Notes: generated by a model from the sequence alone, not told the origin. Shown: positions 42,355-52,264, numbered from the stretch's first letter. The stretch is 64,000 nucleotides of DNA from Phocaeicola massiliensis B84634 = Timone 84634 = DSM 17679 = JCM 13223 (GCF_000382445.1 NZ_KB905472.1:2565278-2629277), one strand, 5' to 3'. A program made the numbers and translations.

Positions 42355-43176
42355 TCATTGTGTTATATCACTCACTTCGGTAACGGCATCAAGCCATCCA
42401 TCCATGACCAAAGCCGGCGAATGAGTCGTGAGTACAATCTGTACATTCGGATTCAATTCACGAATTAATGAAATTAGACGTTGTTGCCACTCCACATGAA
42501 GAGAAATCTCAGGCTCATCCATAAACAGCACTCCATGCCTCTTGTCCTGTACCAAGACAGTAAGCAAAATAACCAATATCTGTTTTTCACCCGAAGAAAG
42601 TTGGTAAGGGTATAAAGTATCACCGTCTTGTTCAAACAAAATCTCATTGCTCTGACGAATAATCTTCTTTCCCGTTTCTCCGAAAAGATCATCCATTAAA
42701 TCCTGGAATTTCTTCTTAGGATAAGACATTTGGGCAGCACGCATCTGGTCTTCGGGATTACCGGAAGTAAGACACTCGATAATACGATTACCGATATTCA
42801 CCTGATAATCCAAATAACGGCGCTGCAATTGATAAAGCTGCCAGTCCAGCTCTGTCTTCACATTCTTATCCGCCATTTTTTCAAGCAACTCGGAATGAAT
42901 CAATGGTCGGTCAAAACTTCTGATAACATCAAAATGAATTTGCGTAGCATCTTCAGGAGAAAAAACAAAATGTACCCCCGGTGCAGAGCCATTACTTAAA
43001 GCCCCCCCTTCCAAAGCACTCAAACTATTTACAGACCTGTTCAGAATAGTACTTTTACCTATTCCATTCACCCCACTCAGAATATTAACATCAGGGCGAA
43101 GTTCCCACGAGATATCTTTACGTCCCCACAGCCGCTTTATCTCGATACGCTTAATATAATCAGCCTGCTTTTTCAT
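42355..43176 (-). CDS. ABC/AAA-type ATPase, partner of the DUF4435 protein
   Basis: 273 aa starting MKKQADYIKR at 43176; the longer frame would run through its own promoter and is rejected. Walker A GVNGIGKST (~residue 35), Q-loop region, ABC signature LSSGEKQILVI, Walker B GVLFMDEPEISLH, and the switch histidine in TTHSPALV. This is a minimal SMC/Rad50/OLD-like ATPase domain, similar in kind to AriA of PARIS and to AAA_15/AAA_21 ATPases, but compact and without a long coiled coil. It is followed 21 nt later by the DUF4435 gene; the two form a two-gene operon. Confidence 0.88.
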   Translation of the reverse strand: MKKQADYIKRIEIKRLWGRKDISWELRPDVNILSGVNGIGKSTILNRSVNSLSALEGGALSNGSAPGVHFVFSPEDATQIHFDVIRSFDRPLIHSELLEKMADKNVKTELDWQLYQLQRRYLDYQVNIGNRIIECLTSGNPEDQMRAAQMSYPKKKFQDLMDDLFGETGKKIIRQSNEILFEQDGDTLYPYQLSSGEKQILVILLTVLVQDKRHGVLFMDEPEISLHVEWQQRLISLIRELNPNVQIVLTTHSPALVMDGWLDAVTEVSDITQ

Positions 43177-43198
43177 TTTATATAAATTTACTATAAAG

Positions 43199-43235
43199 CA
43201 AAGATAGAAAATATAAAAAGAAACACCTACATTTG
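43199..43235. promoter_or_regulatory. Divergent -7 elements for the ATPase and EamA genes
   Basis: Minus strand TATCTTTG (43199-43206), 23 bp before the ATPase ATG at 43176; plus strand TACATTTG (43228-43235), 26 bp before the EamA ATG at 43261. The minus-strand box supports the shorter ATPase start. Confidence 0.65.
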
Positions 43236-43260
43236 TACTGTTATTTAAGGTAAAAAAGAT

Positions 43261-44193
43261 ATGGCTATTCAGAAGTATAAAGGACATTTGGCATTGCTAG
43301 GCGCTGCCATAATGTGGGGATTAATGTCTCCTATCGGCAAAACAGCTTTAGAGAACGGAATTTCAGGACTTTCACTGGCAACTTTTCGAATGACGGGAGG
43401 AGCAGTCTGTTTTTGGATTGCATCTATTTTCGCACCCAAAGAACAAGTAAAGCCTCATGACTTGATGATGTTGTTCTTTGCCGGACTATTGGGTATCGTA
43501 TTTAATCAAGGTTGTTTTACGTTCGGGTTATCACTGACCTCTCCCATCGATGCTTCCATCGTAACAACCACCGCACCGATTGCAACCATGATTGTTGCAG
43601 CCATTTATTTGAAGGAACCGGTAACCGGAAAGAAAGTAATCGGCATCTTCTTAGGCTCCATTGGGGCTTTAACTTTGATTATGAGTAGTCAAGGTTCCAC
43701 AGATGATAAGGCCGGAAGCATTCCGGGAGACTTGTTGTGCTTGGCTGCTCAGATAAGTTTTTCTTTTTATCTGGCTATCTTTAAAGGATTAATCAGCAGA
43801 TATAATATCTTCACATTAATGAAATGGATGTTCACATATGCCGCCATCTGCTTTATTCCATTCTCCTATCACGAAGTTTCGGCTATTCAATTTAACGAGA
43901 TATCCACCACCACGTGGGGCTGCGTCCTTTTTGTTATCTTGGGAGGCACATTCTTTGCCTATATTTTAATGATGATAGGACAAAAGACATTGCGTCCGAC
44001 CGTTATCAGTATGTATAACTATGTACAACCGATTGTCGGTACTTCTGTCTCTATTTTATTGGGCATGGGTACTTTCGGACCGGCAAAAGGACTGGCCGTC
44101 GTATTGGTATTCTTAGGAGTGTACATCGTCACTCAAAGCAAGAGCCGCGAACAGATGCTGGCTGAACAAACGGTTCAAAAAGACAGGCACTAA
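43261..44193 (+). CDS. EamA/DMT-superfamily transporter
   Basis: 310 aa with ten transmembrane helices in two EamA repeats (~8-140 and ~155-295). Typical segments: LLGAAIMWGLMSPIGKTAL, SPIDASIVTTTAPIATMIVA, YLKEPVTGKKVIGIFLG, and in the second half TVISMYNYVQPIVGTSVSIL. Drug/metabolite transporter family; the substrate cannot be told. Divergent from the ATPase-DUF4435 pair. Confidence 0.93.
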   Translation: MAIQKYKGHLALLGAAIMWGLMSPIGKTALENGISGLSLATFRMTGGAVCFWIASIFAPKEQVKPHDLMMLFFAGLLGIVFNQGCFTFGLSLTSPIDASIVTTTAPIATMIVAAIYLKEPVTGKKVIGIFLGSIGALTLIMSSQGSTDDKAGSIPGDLLCLAAQISFSFYLAIFKGLISRYNIFTLMKWMFTYAAICFIPFSYHEVSAIQFNEISTTTWGCVLFVILGGTFFAYILMMIGQKTLRPTVISMYNYVQPIVGTSVSILLGMGTFGPAKGLAVVLVFLGVYIVTQSKSREQMLAEQTVQKDRH

Positions 44194-44225
44194 CCATAGT
44201 TGTTGCAATCCCCCAACTCGGAGAT

Positions 44226-45083
44226 TTATATAATTGACTCTTCCAAACGAAGCTGCTCTATATATTTCTCCGTGTCCTCCCAAAGTTGTTTGGCCTGCGG
44301 ATGATTCATAAATTTATCTTTTACTTTTTTCGGTTTGCAAGAAGCAAACATTTGTCCGGTCACCTCCGACACTTCTTCATCAAGCAATAAGTGAATAGCT
44401 GTTGCCGCACCTTCTTTAGGAGTACGGATGCAAGGACGAAAAAACCAATCTGTCAGTTTATCAAACCACATATCCATACGGATGATATTGGTAGAAACAA
44501 TTCCCGGATCGGCGGCATTGACTGTAATTCCGCTGTCTTTCACCCTTTCCGACAACTCACGCGTAAACAGCCACAAAGCCAACTTGGTATTGCTATAAAT
44601 AGGAATACGCCAAAAGCTACCTGACTTTCCGCGGGAAAAAAAATCGGACGTGATATGCCCAAGTGAATAAGTACACGAAACCATATTGACAATACGGCTT
44701 CCTTTTCCCATCAAAGGCAATAATCTCATAGTCAAAAGAAAAGGAGCAACATAATTCACCGCCACTGTTCTTTCCAGCCCGTCTTCAGTCTGCATCAAAT
44801 GAGTACTCATTGTTCCGGCATTATTCATCAAAAGGTCAATATGTTTTCCACGCCCCAACAGTCCGTCTGCAACATTGATAACAGACGCCATAGAAGACAG
44901 ATCGACCTGACGTACTTCTATCTCCTTGTTTCCTGTTTCCAATATCATCTGATTCTTACGTTCTTCTCCTTTAAAAAGAGTATAACACAACATAATGACA
45001 TGATACCCTGCCTCGGCTACGGCACGAGTTATTTCCTTTCCCATTCCTCCGTCGGCACCGGTTATAACAGCTAATTTACTCAT
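44226..45083 (-). CDS. Short-chain dehydrogenase/reductase, candidate hydroxysteroid dehydrogenase
   Basis: 285 aa starting MSKLAVITGA at 45083; earlier starts lack a ribosome-binding site and add FIYKSKSG. Classical SDR features: TGADGGMG (residues 8-15), NNAG (87-90), catalytic Ser136 and Tyr163-x3-Lys167 (YSNTK), then NAADPGIVSTN. A C-terminal helical segment follows. The retinol dehydrogenase/WWOX-like pattern (LTMRLLPLM, SRIVNMVS, DPGIVSTNI) fits oxidoreduction of lipophilic alcohols. Its place after a steroid 5-alpha-reductase and an OYE reductase makes a 3-hydroxysteroid dehydrogenase the leading guess; this is inference from context. Confidence 0.85.
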   Translation of the reverse strand: MSKLAVITGADGGMGKEITRAVAEAGYHVIMLCYTLFKGEERKNQMILETGNKEIEVRQVDLSSMASVINVADGLLGRGKHIDLLMNNAGTMSTHLMQTEDGLERTVAVNYVAPFLLTMRLLPLMGKGSRIVNMVSCTYSLGHITSDFFSRGKSGSFWRIPIYSNTKLALWLFTRELSERVKDSGITVNAADPGIVSTNIIRMDMWFDKLTDWFFRPCIRTPKEGAATAIHLLLDEEVSEVTGQMFASCKPKKVKDKFMNHPQAKQLWEDTEKYIEQLRLEESII

Positions 45084-45113
45084 TTTTCCACTCTTGCTTT
45101 TATATATAAACAC

Positions 45114-46340
45114 TTATTTCTTCTCCAATTTTTCAATTTCTTTTTTCAAACTTGCCGGCAGCTCTTCCCGCAAGTGCTGGTGGCAAGCCATTTCAATAGT
45201 GTACATTCGTGCTATACAATAGTTACTATGCTTACAGTTACACCGCGCTTTTTCTTCTTCACGCATACGATTGACAAAACCGGGTTCATTAAGCAAAGCA
45301 CGCGCCATCTGCACAAATTCAAAACCATGATTCAATACCTCATCAATCTTTTCACGCGAAACCAACCCACCGACATATACTAACGGAATATCCTTTATTT
45401 CGGTTCTGAATTTCAGAGCATCTTCCAAGAAATAGGCCTCTTTGAAAGGTACGGCCGGAATCATCCATTTGCCTGCCATTCTTACTCCATATTTCAGCCA
45501 CCAGCAATTCATATAATGAGTCATCGTTTTGATAGGCATTTCACCGCGCATGACATACATTGGAGCTTTACTTACAAAACCTCCACTCAAGACCAACGCC
45601 TGTGCACCATCTTGCACCAACCGCTTGGCTACCTGCATGGTCTCGTCTATTTCCATACCTCCCTTAAAGCCATCACGCATATTCATTTTCACCAATACTG
45701 CCATATCGCTACCTGCAGCCTGCATCACCTCTTCCATTACCATATCCATAAAACGCATACGATTCTCCAACGAACCGCCATACTCGTCTTTACGGTGATT
45801 GGTATAAGGAGAGAGAAACTGACTGATGAGATATCCATGTCCGGCATGAATTTCCACTGCATCAAAGCCGGCCTCACGTGCTAAATTGACAGAACGACCA
45901 TAAGCTTTTGCCATCGCCGGAAGTTCGTCCTTACGCAAACCGCGTACAAATGTAGGAGAATAAAGATTGAAACCGGAAGAAGCTCCTACGGGAGTTACCC
46001 CACAAATACTTTTATGAGACATGTTTCCGCAATGTCCCAACTGAATACCGGCTGCCGCACCCTCCTTATGGATGGCATCGGTTATGTCTTTCAACCCCGG
46101 CACTATCTCAGGGCGCATCCACAGCTGTCGGTCAAAAGACAAACCGCTTTGAGCTACAGCAGCATAAGCGATTGTAGTCATTCCTACTCCCCCGGCCGCT
46201 ACCGAACGATGATAGTCCAATAACTGTTGTGAAGGTACATTGCCCGGACACATGCTTTCAAAAGCCGCCGAACGAATCGTACGATTTCTCAAAGTAAGCG
46301 GCCCGATGGATGCCGGAGTAAATAGTTTAGAATCTATCAT
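45114..46340 (-). CDS. NADH:flavin oxidoreductase (old yellow enzyme), candidate steroid/enone reductase
   Basis: 408 aa starting MIDSKLFTPASIGPL at 46340. FMN TIM-barrel motifs: RNRTIRSAAFESM, GIQLGHCGNMSHK, AGFDAVEIHAGHGYL, SPYTNHRKDEYGGSLENR, VYVGGLVSREK, VQMARALL. C-terminal cysteines (CNCKHSNYC) suggest an iron-sulphur cluster as in BaiCD/2,4-dienoyl-CoA reductases, but the FAD/NAD domains of the 640-670 residue enzymes are absent. It should reduce a conjugated C=C. Gene order and neighbours suggest delta-4-3-oxo steroid as substrate, perhaps giving the 5-beta product. 28 nt after the 5-alpha-reductase gene and 30 nt before the SDR gene. Confidence 0.85.
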   Translation of the reverse strand: MIDSKLFTPASIGPLTLRNRTIRSAAFESMCPGNVPSQQLLDYHRSVAAGGVGMTTIAYAAVAQSGLSFDRQLWMRPEIVPGLKDITDAIHKEGAAAGIQLGHCGNMSHKSICGVTPVGASSGFNLYSPTFVRGLRKDELPAMAKAYGRSVNLAREAGFDAVEIHAGHGYLISQFLSPYTNHRKDEYGGSLENRMRFMDMVMEEVMQAAGSDMAVLVKMNMRDGFKGGMEIDETMQVAKRLVQDGAQALVLSGGFVSKAPMYVMRGEMPIKTMTHYMNCWWLKYGVRMAGKWMIPAVPFKEAYFLEDALKFRTEIKDIPLVYVGGLVSREKIDEVLNHGFEFVQMARALLNEPGFVNRMREEEKARCNCKHSNYCIARMYTIEMACHQHLREELPASLKKEIEKLEKK

Positions 46341-46368
46341 GACTTTTATAATTTTATAGTCTAATCGG

Positions 46369-47133
46369 TTAATAAACAAAAGGAATCATTCGTTTTCTGC
46401 CACCCACAGCCTGTGCTCCAAACTCTTCTCGATAACGATTGCGAATCGAATTGGCACGCGGAGCCAAATTAGCAAATGTCCACAGAACAAATACCCAAGC
46501 AGCCGGTGAGCAAGTCAGTACGGCAAAACCTACCCATTCCAATAATTCTCCGAAATAATTACCTGACGTGACATACCGATACATTCCTTTCTGTGGCAAA
46601 TAATGACGAGTATCGCCCGGTTTACGTAAATGACGGATCACACTGTCCGAATGAATATTAATTCCCATACCTGCAAAAAACAGAACCAGTCCTGCCCAAA
46701 AAGAAGAAGTATTAAGCCATGCATCCGAATAAAGTCCTTCGGGAGCAAGATAGAAAAGCCACTCGCCCTGCATAAAACCATTCAACACATTGAATACCAC
46801 TCCCATCAACATAATGGCAATAGGCATCCGGCTCTTTCCTTTCATCAAGAAAGGGAATATAAAGGCACGCTGGAAATAATGCAGTTCAAAGAGTAGGAAA
46901 AAGACAAGAGGCACAGCGCTACAACGCACACTGCTATTCCACCATAAATAGAGCATGACGAAAAACACCGGCGCTTCCATCAATATCCAACCTAGTTTAT
47001 TGTTTAACGAAATTCCCCATTTGGAAGTTTGGAACATACCATAGCCGGCACGTACATAATAAAGGGCTGCAAAAACAACAACCGCTAATGCAGACATTGT
47101 CAGAAGTAATAAGTCAAAAGTCTGTTGTTCCAT
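46369..47133 (-). CDS. Steroid 5-alpha-reductase-family membrane protein (SRD5A-like)
   Basis: 254 aa, the size of human SRD5A2, with about seven hydrophobic helices. Strikingly close motifs: ELHYFQRAFI (Tyr86), GMGINIHSD followed by RHLRKPGD, QKGMYRYVTSGNYFGELLEW (Glu196) and the C-terminal RKRMIPFVY. Glu53 (LMEAP), Tyr86 and Glu196 align with the catalytic/substrate residues Glu57, Tyr91 and Glu197 that I recall for SRD5A2. The family reduces the delta-4 double bond of 3-oxo steroids with NADPH. First gene of a three-gene operon with an OYE reductase and an SDR; a good AAAGGAGG ribosome-binding site precedes its ATG. Confidence 0.9.
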   Translation of the reverse strand: MEQQTFDLLLLTMSALAVVVFAALYYVRAGYGMFQTSKWGISLNNKLGWILMEAPVFFVMLYLWWNSSVRCSAVPLVFFLLFELHYFQRAFIFPFLMKGKSRMPIAIMLMGVVFNVLNGFMQGEWLFYLAPEGLYSDAWLNTSSFWAGLVLFFAGMGINIHSDSVIRHLRKPGDTRHYLPQKGMYRYVTSGNYFGELLEWVGFAVLTCSPAAWVFVLWTFANLAPRANSIRNRYREEFGAQAVGGRKRMIPFVY

Positions 47134-47159
47134 ACTCGGTCCTCCTTTTATTAGATTTA

Positions 47160-47172
47160 GTTAGTCACTAAC
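47160..47172. promoter_or_regulatory. Operator-like palindrome upstream of the steroid-reductase operon
   Basis: GTTAGT-C-ACTAAC is a perfect 13-bp palindrome 27 bp before the first ATG, overlapping the expected promoter region. Its form is like TetR-family operators, which often respond to small hydrophobic ligands, but no regulator gene is nearby in the window. Confidence 0.5.
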
Positions 47173-47283
47173 AAATTTAAAGAAAATTCGAGAGAGGAGA
47201 AATATTTTAGATAGTTTTTGTGGAAAAAGACTATAAAATGCGAGAAAGTGACAGTAAAACCATCGATGATATTATTCTTCAGA

Positions 47284-47336
47284 CACGGATAACATGAATT
47301 TCACAGAAAAATCCGTGTAAACCCATGTTATCCGTG
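47284..47336 (-). terminator. Terminator hairpin after gltA
   Basis: CACGGATAACATG (47284-47296) pairs with CATGTTATCCGTG (47324-47336), a 13-bp perfect stem with a 27-nt loop, 8 bp after the gltA stop (minus strand). There is no strong T-run, so it may act with other factors. Confidence 0.65.
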
Positions 47337-47344
47337 CTTGCCAA

Positions 47345-48688
47345 TTACCTCTGCTTCAAAGGCACATATTCCAGTTCTTCCAACACATTCTTGTATGCCG
47401 GACGAATAATGCGTTTTCCTTCAAAATTCAGCTCCTCATTGCGGTGTGCACACCACCCCACGATACGAGCCATCGCAAACAAAGGTGTAAATATTTCCTG
47501 TGGCAGACCAATCATTTCATATACGAAACCTGAATAGAAATCGATATTGCTGGAAACAGTCTTGCCGTTATTCTTAATCTTTCCGAACATAGCGATGGCA
47601 CGTTCTTCCAACAATTCCAGGAAAGCAAACTCTTCTTCCTTACCTTTTTCTTTTGCCAAGTCACGAGCCAATTCTTTCAACAAAATAGCACGAGGATCGG
47701 ATATCGTATAGACCGCATGGCCGATACCATAAATCAGACCGGACTTATCATACGCTTCCTTATTCAACATACGGGTAAAGTAAGTATCAATTTCATCCAC
47801 ATTGGTCCAATCCTTGATATTTTCCTGCAAATGATGGAACATATCCGCCACTTGGATATTTGCTCCTCCATGAAGCGGACCTTTCAACGAGCCGATACCT
47901 GCGGCGATGGCCGAATAAGTATCCGTACGGCTGGACGAAACTACACGGACGGTAAAAGTAGAGTTATTACCACCTCCGTGTTCAGCCTGAAGTACCAACA
48001 GCAAATCAAGCGTGCGCGCATCAAGTTCCGTATAATCCTTTTTCAACATATACAGGAAGTTTTCTGCGATAGACAGTTTTTCACGCGGATGACGGATATG
48101 CAACGAACGACCATACGTGGCATGGCGCAACATGTTATAAGCGTATGCAATAATGGTCGGGAACTTGGATATCAAGTCAATACTCTGACGCATCAGGTTA
48201 TCACGCGAAGTATCATCCGCCTGCGGGTCAAAACGGTACATTTCAAGCACGCTACGGGCCAGAATGTTCATAATGTTATTTCCCTCCAACTCAATGATAT
48301 TCATTTTGGTCTTCTGTTCCAACGGAGTATTGTCATTAATCAACTCACAGAAAGACACCAACTCTTCCTTGTCAGGCAAATGACCGGACAATAACAGATA
48401 AGCCACCTCCTCAAAACCAAAACGCTTCTCTTTAATAATGCTATGTGCCAAATCTTCCAAATCATACCCACGATAGAAAAGTTTGCCGGGAATCGGCTTC
48501 AATCCTCCGCCGGGAATACGTTCATACCCTACTACATTGCCTATCTTGGTCAACCCTACCAAAACACCGGTGCCATCTTCGTTACGCAATCCGCGCTTTA
48601 CATCAAACTTCTTGAACAATTCGTTCTCAATCCGGGTTGCATTCTTCATATCCTCGGAGAGTTTGTAAATGATATATTCTTTCTTCAT
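47345..48688 (-). CDS. gltA: Citrate synthase
   Basis: 447 aa starting MKKEYIIYKLSEDM. Citrate synthase motifs: GLTKIGNVVGYERIPGG, GKLFYRGYDLEDL, LQAEHGGGNNSTFTVRVVSS (His of the catalytic triad), GSLKGPLHGGANIQ, and IYGIGHAVYTISDPRA, and DFYSGFVYEMIGLP. It condenses acetyl-CoA and oxaloacetate. Last gene of the acnA-icd-gltA operon, 12 nt after icd. This set makes the oxidative branch to 2-oxoglutarate, known from B. fragilis. Confidence 0.97.
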   Translation of the reverse strand: MKKEYIIYKLSEDMKNATRIENELFKKFDVKRGLRNEDGTGVLVGLTKIGNVVGYERIPGGGLKPIPGKLFYRGYDLEDLAHSIIKEKRFGFEEVAYLLLSGHLPDKEELVSFCELINDNTPLEQKTKMNIIELEGNNIMNILARSVLEMYRFDPQADDTSRDNLMRQSIDLISKFPTIIAYAYNMLRHATYGRSLHIRHPREKLSIAENFLYMLKKDYTELDARTLDLLLVLQAEHGGGNNSTFTVRVVSSSRTDTYSAIAAGIGSLKGPLHGGANIQVADMFHHLQENIKDWTNVDEIDTYFTRMLNKEAYDKSGLIYGIGHAVYTISDPRAILLKELARDLAKEKGKEEEFAFLELLEERAIAMFGKIKNNGKTVSSNIDFYSGFVYEMIGLPQEIFTPLFAMARIVGWCAHRNEELNFEGKRIIRPAYKNVLEELEYVPLKQR

Positions 48689-48700
48689 ATCCGTGAGTTT

Positions 48701-49846
48701 TTAGGAGTTTATTCTTTCTATTATTTCTTTTGTAAATGCCGACGTGCCAAGCGAGACACCTCCGGGCATAAAACGGGCAAGGTCATGTGTGGCACGTTCC
48801 TCGCCAAAACTGGATTCCAAGGCATTCACTATCAGCTCTGCCGCCTTATTCCAGCCAAAATGTTCCAACATCATGACAGCCGAGAGGATTAATGAACAAG
48901 GATTCACCACATCCTTTCCGGCAATATTGGGAGCCGTACCGTGAGTCGCTTCAAAAATGGCATGACCGGTATTGTAATTGATGTTCGCTCCAGGAGCAAT
49001 TCCGATGCCGCCTACCATGGCAGCCAACTGATCCGAGATATAATCTCCGTTCAAATTCAAGGTAGCCACCACCGAATATTCTTCGGGAATCAATAACGTA
49101 TTCTGCAAGAATGCATCGGCTATGCAGTCTTTTATCACCAACTTGCCTGACGCAATGGCATCGCCAAATTCACGTTCCGCCAGTTCATATCCCCATTTCT
49201 TGAAGCCGCCTTCAGTAAACTTCATGATATTTCCTTTATGCACCAACGTCACTGACGGCAAGCCATGCTCCAAAGCATATTTACATGCCGCACGTACCAG
49301 ACGTTCCGTTCCTTCTTTGGACACCGGTTTCACGCCAAATGAAGAAGATTCGGGAAAGCGCACTTTAGCCACTCCCATTTCATCATGCAGAAAACGATAG
49401 AACTTCTCAGCTTCCGGCGTACCTGCTTCCCATTCTATACCTGCATAAATATCTTCCGTATTTTCGCGGAAAATATGCATATCCACCTTCTGAGGCTCTT
49501 TTACCGGGGATACCACCCCACGGAACCAGCGTACGGGGCGCAGACACACATACAGATCCAGCGTCTGGCGCAAAGCCACATTCAAGGAACGGATACCACC
49601 TCCTACGGGAGTAGTCAACGGACCTTTTATGCCCACACCATATTTCTTGAAAGCCTCCATCGTCTCATCCGGCAACCAGGAACCTGTTTCGTTGAAAGCA
49701 CGTTCACCTGCCAGTACTTCCATCCATTCTATTTCATGTTCATTGCCATACGCCTTCTTCACGGCCGCATTCACTATGGCTTGCATAGCGGGAGTAATTT
49801 CTGCTCCCACTCCGTCTCCTGTAATATAAGGTACTGTCTTTTTCAT
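48701..49846 (-). CDS. icd: Isocitrate dehydrogenase (NADP-type)
   Basis: 381 aa. Substrate-binding serine loop [52 protein letters not shown] and the [20 protein letters not shown] block. It oxidises isocitrate to 2-oxoglutarate. Lengthwise somewhat short against E. coli Icd (416) but complete. It starts 3 nt after the acnA stop and is followed after 12 nt by gltA. Confidence 0.96.
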   Translation of the reverse strand: MKKTVPYITGDGVGAEITPAMQAIVNAAVKKAYGNEHEIEWMEVLAGERAFNETGSWLPDETMEAFKKYGVGIKGPLTTPVGGGIRSLNVALRQTLDLYVCLRPVRWFRGVVSPVKEPQKVDMHIFRENTEDIYAGIEWEAGTPEAEKFYRFLHDEMGVAKVRFPESSSFGVKPVSKEGTERLVRAACKYALEHGLPSVTLVHKGNIMKFTEGGFKKWGYELAEREFGDAIASGKLVIKDCIADAFLQNTLLIPEEYSVVATLNLNGDYISDQLAAMVGGIGIAPGANINYNTGHAIFEATHGTAPNIAGKDVVNPCSLILSAVMMLEHFGWNKAAELIVNALESSFGEERATHDLARFMPGGVSLGTSAFTKEIIERINS

Positions 49847-49849
49847 CTT

Positions 49850-52093
49850 TTATCTTGCATTTAAAGCAGAGCCGGCACGGAACCAACCTATCTGCTGTTC
49901 ATTATAAGTATGCTGTACTTCAAAACCATCCTGAGTGCCATCTTCATGGTGTAAAGTCACAGTCAGATTTCTTCCGGGAGCAAAGTCCGCCAATCCGCTG
50001 ACGGTAATCAAATCATGTTCTTGAATCTTGTCATAGTCCGCTTTGTCTATAAAAGTCACCGCCAACATTCCCTGCTTCTTCAGATTCGTTTCATGGATGC
50101 GGGCAAAACTCTTCGCTAGAATAACCTTTACATTCAGAAAACGAGGCTCCATAGCAGCATGTTCACGACTGGAACCTTCTCCATAATTTTCCTCCGCAAC
50201 TACCATAGACCCGATGCCTTGCGCTTTATACTGCTTAGCCGCGCCCGATACACTCTCATAGGTATTTGTCAATCGGTTCCACACCTTGTTCGTTTCACCA
50301 TTGAAAGCGTTCACCGCCCCCATCAGCATATTATCCGAAATATTTTCCAGATGACCACGGAAACGCAGCCACGGGCCTGCCATCGAAATATGGTCTGTGG
50401 TACATTTACCTTGAGCCTTAATCAGTAAAGGCATATCCGTAAAATCCTTTCCATCCCATGCCGGAAACGGAGCCAATAACTGCAAACGCTGTGATTCGGG
50501 ATTCACCTTAATTTCTACCTGTGCACCGGCAGGAGCCAAATAACCGGAATTACCTTGAGTGAAACCTGCCGACGGCAATTCATCCCCTTCCGGAACTCTC
50601 AGTTTCACCTTCTCACCGTCCTGATTAATCAAAGCATCCTTCAACGGATTGAAACATAAATCACCGGCAATAGTCAGAGCCAATACCAATTCAGGAGAAG
50701 CCACAAATGCATGTGTATTCGGATTACCATCGGCACGTTTGGCAAAATTACGGTTAAAAGAAGTGACAATCGAGTTTTTGCGGACAGGATCATCGGTATG
50801 GCGTTTCCACTGTCCGATGCACGGACCGCAAGCATTCGCCATAATAGTAGCCCCAATCTGTTGGAAAGCATCAATCATCCCGTCACGCTCGGCGGTGGCT
50901 CGAATCTGTTCAGAACCCGGATTGACAATCAAAGGAGCAGCCACAGCCAAATGTTTTTCAGCTACCTGACGGGCAATGGAAGCAGCCCGACTTAAATCCT
51001 GATAAGATGAATTGGTACATGAACCTATCAGCCCGACTTCCATCTTACGCGGATAACCATTAACCAATACCTTTTCAGCAAACTCTGAAATAGGTGTTGC
51101 GGCATCCGGTGTAAACGGCCCGTTGATATAAGGTTCCAACTCGGACAAATTAATTTCAATCACACGGTCGTAGAAAGCAGAAGGATTGGCAACAACCTCA
51201 GCATCGGCACGTAAATCATTTGCTACTTTTCCGGCCATCTCTGCTACAGACTCTCTTCCGGTAGCTTTCAGATACACAGCCATCCGGTCGTCATAGGGGA
51301 ACAAGGATGTGGTAGCCCCCACTTCTGCACCCATATTGCAAATAGTAGCCTTACCGGTTGCCGAAAGTGAAGCTGTCCCTTCTCCAAAATATTCTATAAT
51401 GGCATTCGTTCCACCTTTCACGGTCAGAATACCGGCCAATTTCAAAATCACATCCTTTGGCGAAGCCCATCCGTTCAAGCTTCCGGTCAAATGAACTCCA
51501 ATCAGTTTCGGCATCTTTAACTCCCATTCCATACCGGTCATTACATCCACAGCATCGGCACCACCGACTCCGATTGCCACCATTCCCAATCCTCCGGCAT
51601 TGGGAGTATGAGAATCCGTCCCCACCATCATTCCCCCGGGAAAAGCATAGTTTTCGAGTACCACCTGATGAATGATTCCTGCTCCCGGTTTCCAAAACCC
51701 GATACCGAAACGCGAAGAAACATCTCGTAAGAAATCGTATACCTCACGGTTGGTTTCTGTTGCCGTCGCAATATCCGGTCCGGCGCCTTTATATGCCTGG
51801 ATCAAGTGGTCACAATGCACGGTAGAAGGTACGGCAGCGGAATCCTTTCCTGCATTGATAAATTGCAACAATGCCATTTGCGCCGTCGCGTCTTGCATAG
51901 CCACGCGGTCGGGACGGAAATTCACATAATCCTCGCCACGTTCATAATTCTTCAGTTGAGCATCATCATAAAGATGTGTATACAGAATTTTCTCAGCCAA
52001 TGTCAGCGGACGCTGCAACACGGCTCTTACCCGACCTATCTTCTTTTCGAAAGAAGCATAAAAGCCCCTTAACATGTCCAAGTCATATACCAT
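49850..52093 (-). CDS. acnA: Aconitate hydratase, mitochondrial type
   Basis: 747 aa, the length of mitochondrial-like aconitase and not the ~890 of AcnA/IRP1. Cluster cysteines in [17 protein letters not shown] and [23 protein letters not shown] near residue 160; [15 protein letters not shown]; the swivel domain with [16 protein letters not shown] near 640. It isomerises citrate and isocitrate. First gene of the acnA-icd-gltA operon, divergent from the helicase gene. Confidence 0.97.
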   Translation of the reverse strand: MVYDLDMLRGFYASFEKKIGRVRAVLQRPLTLAEKILYTHLYDDAQLKNYERGEDYVNFRPDRVAMQDATAQMALLQFINAGKDSAAVPSTVHCDHLIQAYKGAGPDIATATETNREVYDFLRDVSSRFGIGFWKPGAGIIHQVVLENYAFPGGMMVGTDSHTPNAGGLGMVAIGVGGADAVDVMTGMEWELKMPKLIGVHLTGSLNGWASPKDVILKLAGILTVKGGTNAIIEYFGEGTASLSATGKATICNMGAEVGATTSLFPYDDRMAVYLKATGRESVAEMAGKVANDLRADAEVVANPSAFYDRVIEINLSELEPYINGPFTPDAATPISEFAEKVLVNGYPRKMEVGLIGSCTNSSYQDLSRAASIARQVAEKHLAVAAPLIVNPGSEQIRATAERDGMIDAFQQIGATIMANACGPCIGQWKRHTDDPVRKNSIVTSFNRNFAKRADGNPNTHAFVASPELVLALTIAGDLCFNPLKDALINQDGEKVKLRVPEGDELPSAGFTQGNSGYLAPAGAQVEIKVNPESQRLQLLAPFPAWDGKDFTDMPLLIKAQGKCTTDHISMAGPWLRFRGHLENISDNMLMGAVNAFNGETNKVWNRLTNTYESVSGAAKQYKAQGIGSMVVAEENYGEGSSREHAAMEPRFLNVKVILAKSFARIHETNLKKQGMLAVTFIDKADYDKIQEHDLITVSGLADFAPGRNLTVTLHHEDGTQDGFEVQHTYNEQQIGWFRAGSALNAR

Positions 52094-52230
52094 ACCTTTT
52101 ACTATTTATAATTATTACAGTTTTAAATCTATTTTATTTTTGGCAATATAGGAATAATATTTGAATTCTTGTGTTATCTATAATACATTTAACAAAATAA
52201 AACATAAAGTCCTACCTAAAGGATTATTAT

Positions 52231-52238
52231 TATCTTTG
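52231..52238 (+). promoter_or_regulatory. -7 element for the UPF1-like helicase gene
   Basis: TATCTTTG, 26 bp before the ATG at 52265. No standard -33 box; the spacing region is AT-rich. Confidence 0.65.
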
Positions 52239-52264
52239 CAATTCTTATAGAAAAAAGCATCATT

